From positions 171,761 to 235,760 of the forward strand of contig JACIXB010000017.1 of the NCBI GenBank assembly GCA_014360685.1: 64,000 nucleotides of DNA. The letters run 5' to 3'. The notes under the pieces are model-generated. The model had not been told where the DNA came from. It saw nothing but the letters and a program-made list of their open reading frames with translations, and searched no databases. The translations under genes and the position numbers were made by a program. Of the stretch, positions 59,582-64,000 are shown piece after piece; the first letter of the stretch is position 1; every line of letters starts with the position of its first letter. The DNA is from Actinomycetota bacterium (GTDB lineage Bacteria; Actinomycetota; Geothermincolia; Geothermincolales; RBG-13-55-18).

Positions 59582-62296
59582 TCACGTTCCGGGTACGCCG
59601 CTCTCCAGCCCCTCTTCCAGGGCGTCCACCACGCTGGTGTAGGCCACGATGCTGCGGTGGATGCGGTCCATGGCCCCGGAGAACTTCTCCGCCAGGAGGG
59701 GGTCCTCGGTGACCTCCTTCATCTGGCGCAGGATGTCCAGCACCTGTTTCATGGAGCGCACGAAATCGCCGGCGGAGTACTGGGGGTAGGCGGAGGAGAT
59801 GTAGGAGAGGTCCTCGCCGGAGGCCCAGTCGTGGACCACGGCCATGAAGCCCGGGTCCAGGGGGCGCAGGAGGTCCAGTCCCTCCCGCCTCTCCAGGGCC
59901 TTTATCCTCCCCTCGAGGCCGCGGGCCGCCGCCAGCGCCTCCTCCAGGGCGGAGGTGGGTATGCAGGGCGCCTGCGCCGGCTCCCGGTAGTGTTTCCCTC
60001 CCCGGCGGCGGGGTGTCGGCCCCTCCCGGGTCTCGAAGACGAAGGCGGAAGCCAGGGCCGCGGTCTCCGCCTCGTCCAGGCGGTGGAAGAGGCCCTCCTC
60101 AAGGCATTCCACCAGGGTGAGGTCGCACTCGTTGTAGATGCGGGAGAGGACGACGCCCTTGGAGGTCGGCTTATCCCCCTCCAGGTAGCCCAGGCGCTCC
60201 AGGACCCGCATCACGTTGGCCAAGCGACGGGAAGAGACGTCGCTGCGCGCCTCCATCTGCCGCTGCACGCGGTCCATCTCCGCCTGCAGGTTGCGGATGT
60301 TCCGGCAGGCCTCCAAGCAGGCCTCGCGTGCCTCGCAAGCGTGGCACGGGCTTTTTTCCAGCTCTTCCCTCAGGAAATAGATTTTTTCGCGGTGGGGGTG
60401 GTGGAACTCCTCCTCCCATTCCTGGGGAGGCGGGACGCGGAAACCGGCCAGGGCCCGCCGCAGCCTTTTTTCGTCGGCCTTGTTGCGCACGGGAAGGAAG
60501 GGCTTGCCCAGGTGGCCGATGACCTGGGGTGGATATGGAAAATGCTGGTAGGATACTTTCAACACGCGGCCCCGGTCGTCCAGGGCGGTGAGGCGGGGTT
60601 CGCCGTGCTTGTCCTCGGAGATGGAGAGAACCGCCGCCGCCCGCCGCGAACCCCTGCGATGGAGGACCAGGACGTCGCCGGGAACCAGCTCCTCCAGCTC
60701 CCGGTTGACCAGCTCCCGCCTGCGGCGCTTCCGCTCGGCGGCCATCTCCTTCTCCAGGCGGGATACCTCCTCGCGGGCGAGGAAGTAGGCCATGGGGTCC
60801 CCGCGGTCGCATTCCGTCTTTTTCCTGTGGTTCCGAATCCGCTTTGCCAGGCGCGACCGGGAGCGCTCCAGGCGCACCACCTCCCGGTCGGCGTGGAACT
60901 GGGCGAAGCTGGAGTTGAGCATGTGCACGGTGGTCTCCACGTCGTAGTAGTGCAGCAGGTTGACCACCATGTTGTAGGATAGGGAAAAACTGGAAGTGAT
61001 GGGCAGACTTTCCATCTCCGCCAGCCTGCGCACCTGTGAGAAGGGCACCATGGGATTGTAGAGGGTGACCGCGTTCCCCACCTTGTCGATCCCCCGGCGG
61101 CCGGCCCGCCCGGTGAACTGGGTGTACTCGGTGGGGGTGAGGAACTCGTGGGACTCCCCGGTGAACTTGAACAGGGACTCGATGACCACCGTCTTGGCGG
61201 GCATGTTTATGCCCAGGGACAGGGTCTCCGTGGCGAAGACCACCTTCACCAGACCCTGGGCGAAGAGGTCCTCCACTATCTCCTTGAAGATGGGGAGGTG
61301 GCCTGCGTGGTGGGAGGCCAATCCGCGTTTAAGGGCCTCCAGCCAAAGGTCGAAGCCGAAGACCCTGAGGTCCTCCTCGGGGAGCCAGGCCACCCGGGCC
61401 AGGGCCTGTTCCTCGATGGCCCTTTTCTCCTGCGCGGTGGTGAGGTCGATACCCTCCTCCAGGCAGTGGGTCACCCCCGCGTCGCAACCCGCACGGCTGA
61501 AGATGAAATAAATGGCCGGGAGCATCCCCGACTTGCGCAGCCTCTTCACCACGTCCGCCCGGCGCGGTATAAGGTGGCGGGTACGGGGCTTCTTTCCCCC
61601 GCCGCCCCTCTGTTTCATGGAGCGCTCGTATTCCTCCACTACTCCCGGGGCACGGTCGGAGAGCAGGTTGACCATGATGCCCCCTATGAAATAGTAATGC
61701 CGCAGGGGTACGGGGCGGCGGTCGTGATAAACCACGTCCACGTCGCCCCGCAGGTCGTTCAGCCAATCCCCGAACTCCCCGTAGTTGGAAACCGTGGCCG
61801 AGAGGGCCACGATCTTGATGTCCGTGGGCAGGTGGATGATGATCTCCTCCCACACCGGGCCCCGGAAGGGGTCCATAAGGTAATGGCATTCGTCCAGGAC
61901 CACGTAGCGCAGGTCGTAGAGGTCCGGGGAGCGCTCGTAGATCATGTTCCGCAGCACCTCGGTGGTCATGATCACCACCGGCGCCCGGGGGTTGATGCTG
62001 TTGTCGCCGGTGAGCAGGCCCACCTTGTCCGGACCGTAGGCGGCGCCGAAGTCGCGGAATTTCTGGTTGCTGAGCGCCTTCAGCGGGGTGGTGTAAAAGG
62101 TCCTCCCCCCGGCCCGCTCCGCCATCCACACCGCGAACTCGGCCACCACCGTCTTTCCCGACCCGGTGGGAGCCACCACCAGGACGGAGCGGTCACGGGC
62201 CAGGCTCTCGATGGCTTGGAGCTGGAAGTCATCCAGGGGGAAGGGATAGCGCGCGGTGAACTCCGCGATCAGGTCCATCTCCCGTTCTCTCTCCAC
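59582..62296 (-). CDS. helY: Ski2/Mtr4-like DEAD/DEAH-box helicase (HelY type)
   Basis: VLVVAPTGSGKTVVAEFAVW, VVLDECHYLMD, VALSATVSNYGEFGDWL, FATETLSLGINMPAKTVVIE, QFTGRAGRRGIDKVG; C-terminal DSHCT-like region. Confidence 0.92.
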   Translation of the reverse strand: MEREREMDLIAEFTARYPFPLDDFQLQAIESLARDRSVLVVAPTGSGKTVVAEFAVWMAERAGGRTFYTTPLKALSNQKFRDFGAAYGPDKVGLLTGDNSINPRAPVVIMTTEVLRNMIYERSPDLYDLRYVVLDECHYLMDPFRGPVWEEIIIHLPTDIKIVALSATVSNYGEFGDWLNDLRGDVDVVYHDRRPVPLRHYYFIGGIMVNLLSDRAPGVVEEYERSMKQRGGGGKKPRTRHLIPRRADVVKRLRKSGMLPAIYFIFSRAGCDAGVTHCLEEGIDLTTAQEKRAIEEQALARVAWLPEEDLRVFGFDLWLEALKRGLASHHAGHLPIFKEIVEDLFAQGLVKVVFATETLSLGINMPAKTVVIESLFKFTGESHEFLTPTEYTQFTGRAGRRGIDKVGNAVTLYNPMVPFSQVRRLAEMESLPITSSFSLSYNMVVNLLHYYDVETTVHMLNSSFAQFHADREVVRLERSRSRLAKRIRNHRKKTECDRGDPMAYFLAREEVSRLEKEMAAERKRRRRELVNRELEELVPGDVLVLHRRGSRRAAAVLSISEDKHGEPRLTALDDRGRVLKVSYQHFPYPPQVIGHLGKPFLPVRNKADEKRLRRALAGFRVPPPQEWEEEFHHPHREKIYFLREELEKSPCHACEAREACLEACRNIRNLQAEMDRVQRQMEARSDVSSRRLANVMRVLERLGYLEGDKPTSKGVVLSRIYNECDLTLVECLEEGLFHRLDEAETAALASAFVFETREGPTPRRRGGKHYREPAQAPCIPTSALEEALAAARGLEGRIKALERREGLDLLRPLDPGFMAVVHDWASGEDLSYISSAYPQYSAGDFVRSMKQVLDILRQMKEVTEDPLLAEKFSGAMDRIHRSIVAYTSVVDALEEGLESGVPGT

Positions 62297-62644
62297 GCCT
62301 CCATTGTAGCAGAACGCGGTCGGTGTAGGCCGTAGGCGGTGGACGGGCGGGTGGCCACGGAAGGGGGGAGGGCCGTCGCGCGTCCCGCTTCGGGCCCCGG
62401 CGGACTCCGTTCGCGAGAGGGCGGCGCTGTTATCCCCTGGGCCGTGGGGGGATTGCCTCTACCTGCGTGGGTCCGGCTTTTTCTCCCCCTCTCGGGGAAG
62501 GCTGCCCGGGCGGTCGGCCGGGAGGAGGGCGGACCCCGGGTTATCGGTGATCCGCCCGTCGCGCGTGGGAGGAAAGGCGTCGACCGCAACCTGCTCGGTG
62601 CGGCCCGCGGTCCGCCCGGCGCGTATGGACGGAAACGGGCGGGG

Positions 62645-63550
62645 ATGAGCGATAATTGGCTTATTACCGGTGTCGAGAATGTCGGCCGGGGTATGGAAAC
62701 CGGATGCCTTATGCGGGGAGAGTTTTCTTGTGAGGTCGTGGGGCCGGGAGGGGAGCGGGAGCTCCTGACCTTCCTGGAGCGCGACCCGGTGGCCAACCTC
62801 CGCCTGGTATGGGCGGTGAGGCGCTGGGGGCTCTTCAACCTGGGCCTGGCGGAGCAGGGCGCCTTTCTCGCCGCGAGGCACGGGGGGCGGATAAGGGGAG
62901 TCCTCTTCCGCGACAACCTGGGAATATGGAGGTTGGCCGCCGGCGAGGAGGAGACCGGGATCCTGGCCCGGACCGCCCTGGACCTCTGGGGGCCCCCGGA
63001 AGCGGTGGCCGGCAAACGCGGGGAAGTGGAGTATCTGCTGGCGGAATTTCCGGAACTTTCCAGGAGGGTGCGCCGCCGGGAAGAGGAGGTCACCATGGTC
63101 CTGGAGCGAGGGCGTTTCGCGCCCCGGGGAAGCAAGCTCGCCCGCGTGGCCGGGGAGGAAGACCTGGATTCCCTGGTCCGCCTGGAGAGGGCCTTCCAGC
63201 TCGAGTACCTGGGAAGCGTTTCCAGGGACTGGGAGATCCGGCTGCGCATGCTGCGGCTGGCGGAGGCTGGGGCGGCCGCGGTTGCCCTCTGGGAGGGGAG
63301 GGTGGCGGCCAAGGCGGAGATGGAGGCGGTCACCCCGCGGGCGGATGAGCTCGGAGGCGTCTACACCCTCCCGGATTACCGCCGCCGAGGGCTGGCGGCG
63401 GCGGCCTGCAGCTTCCTGTGTGCCCGCTCGCTCAACCAGGGCAAGGTGGTGCGCCTGGAGGCCCGGGAGGACAACCGCGCCGCCCTCTCCCTCTACCGCG
63501 GCCTCGGCTTCCGCGATCTCTGGCCCCACCTGGTGGTAGTCTTCTCTTAA
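62645..63550 (+). CDS. GNAT-family N-acetyltransferase
   Basis: LGGVYTLPDYRRRGLAAAACSFLCARSLNQGKVVRLEAREDNRAALSLYRGLGFRDLW; start codon choice uncertain (62645, 62693 or 62711). Confidence 0.85.
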   Translation: MSDNWLITGVENVGRGMETGCLMRGEFSCEVVGPGGERELLTFLERDPVANLRLVWAVRRWGLFNLGLAEQGAFLAARHGGRIRGVLFRDNLGIWRLAAGEEETGILARTALDLWGPPEAVAGKRGEVEYLLAEFPELSRRVRRREEEVTMVLERGRFAPRGSKLARVAGEEDLDSLVRLERAFQLEYLGSVSRDWEIRLRMLRLAEAGAAAVALWEGRVAAKAEMEAVTPRADELGGVYTLPDYRRRGLAAAACSFLCARSLNQGKVVRLEAREDNRAALSLYRGLGFRDLWPHLVVVFS

Positions 63551-63622
63551 GGGTCAGGTCTGGTTATCCTTACCTTGAGGCCGATCACCAACCCCTGCAG
63601 GGGACGGCCTCGCCCCGCTCGA

Positions 63623-64000
63623 CATGAACTCTCCCCATCAAACGTCATTGCGAGGAGCGAAGCGACGAAGCAATCTCTCATGGATCCCGTACGAGACGGC
63701 TTCGCTACGCTCGCCATGAACTCTCCCCATCAAACGTCATTGCGAGGAGCGAAGCGACGAAGCAATCTCTCATGGATCCCGTACGAGATGGCTTCGCTAC
63801 GCTCGCCATGAACTCTCCCCATCAAACGTCATTGCGAGGAGCGAAGCGACGAAGCAATCTCTCATGGATCCCGCACGAGATGGCTTCGCTACGCTCGCCA
63901 TGACATTTTAATTGCGGAGGAGAAGGCCTCGCCCCTCTCGCCATGAACTCTCCCCATCAAACGTCATTGCGAGGAGCGAAGCGACGAAGCAATCTCTCAT
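63623..64000. repeat. Palindromic intergenic repeat array (at least 4 copies, 92-bp period then broken), continuing past window edge
   Basis: catgaactctccccatcaaacgtcattgcgaggagcgaagcgacgaagcaatctctcatggatcccg[t/c]acgaga(c/t)ggcttcgctacgctcgc at 63623, 63715, 63807; fourth at 63942 after 43 bp of different sequence. Confidence 0.93.

Noticed and set aside
63623-64000. CRISPR array
   Set aside because: The 'spacers' between the ATTGC palindromes are identical in each copy, the period is 92 bp, and no cas genes are present; it is a tandem palindromic repeat.

Overview
High-GC bacterial chromosome segment, probably a deep-branching actinobacterial or similar anaerobic lineage. This is inferred from gene content (tandem WYL/PafBC-type regulators, HelY-type helicase, GpgS, AOR, IorAB), not from any search. 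The window holds about 50 supportable protein genes and one tRNA-Gly(CCC). Coding is dense on both strands, and high GC produces many spurious antisense ORFs. Main themes: (1) ferredoxin- and CoA-linked metabolism (AOR, IorAB, CoA-transferase pair, ADP-forming and AMP-forming acyl-CoA synthetases); (2) signal transduction (HD-GYP, receiver-GAF-HisKA_3 kinase plus NarL-type regulator, two membrane histidine kinases, lone receiver, ECF sigma/anti-sigma); (3) secreted repeat proteins (M28 peptidase and 5'-nucleotidase sharing a 4x ~105-aa repeat; a ~14-unit 27-aa-repeat membrane protein); (4) several intergenic two- or three-copy direct repeats with periods near 92-101 bp, plus a multi-copy palindromic repeat array at the right edge. 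No CRISPR array, prophage, rRNA or intact transposase was recognised. The best 'second look' items are a histidine-less pseudo-histidine-kinase beside an intact paralogue, the 27-aa repeat protein operon, the shared surface-repeat architecture, an all-([10 protein letters not shown]) histone-like protein, a duplicated zinc-ribbon protein, and a 50-aa Cys-rich ORF absent from the ORF track. All family names come from reading the translations; no database search was run.
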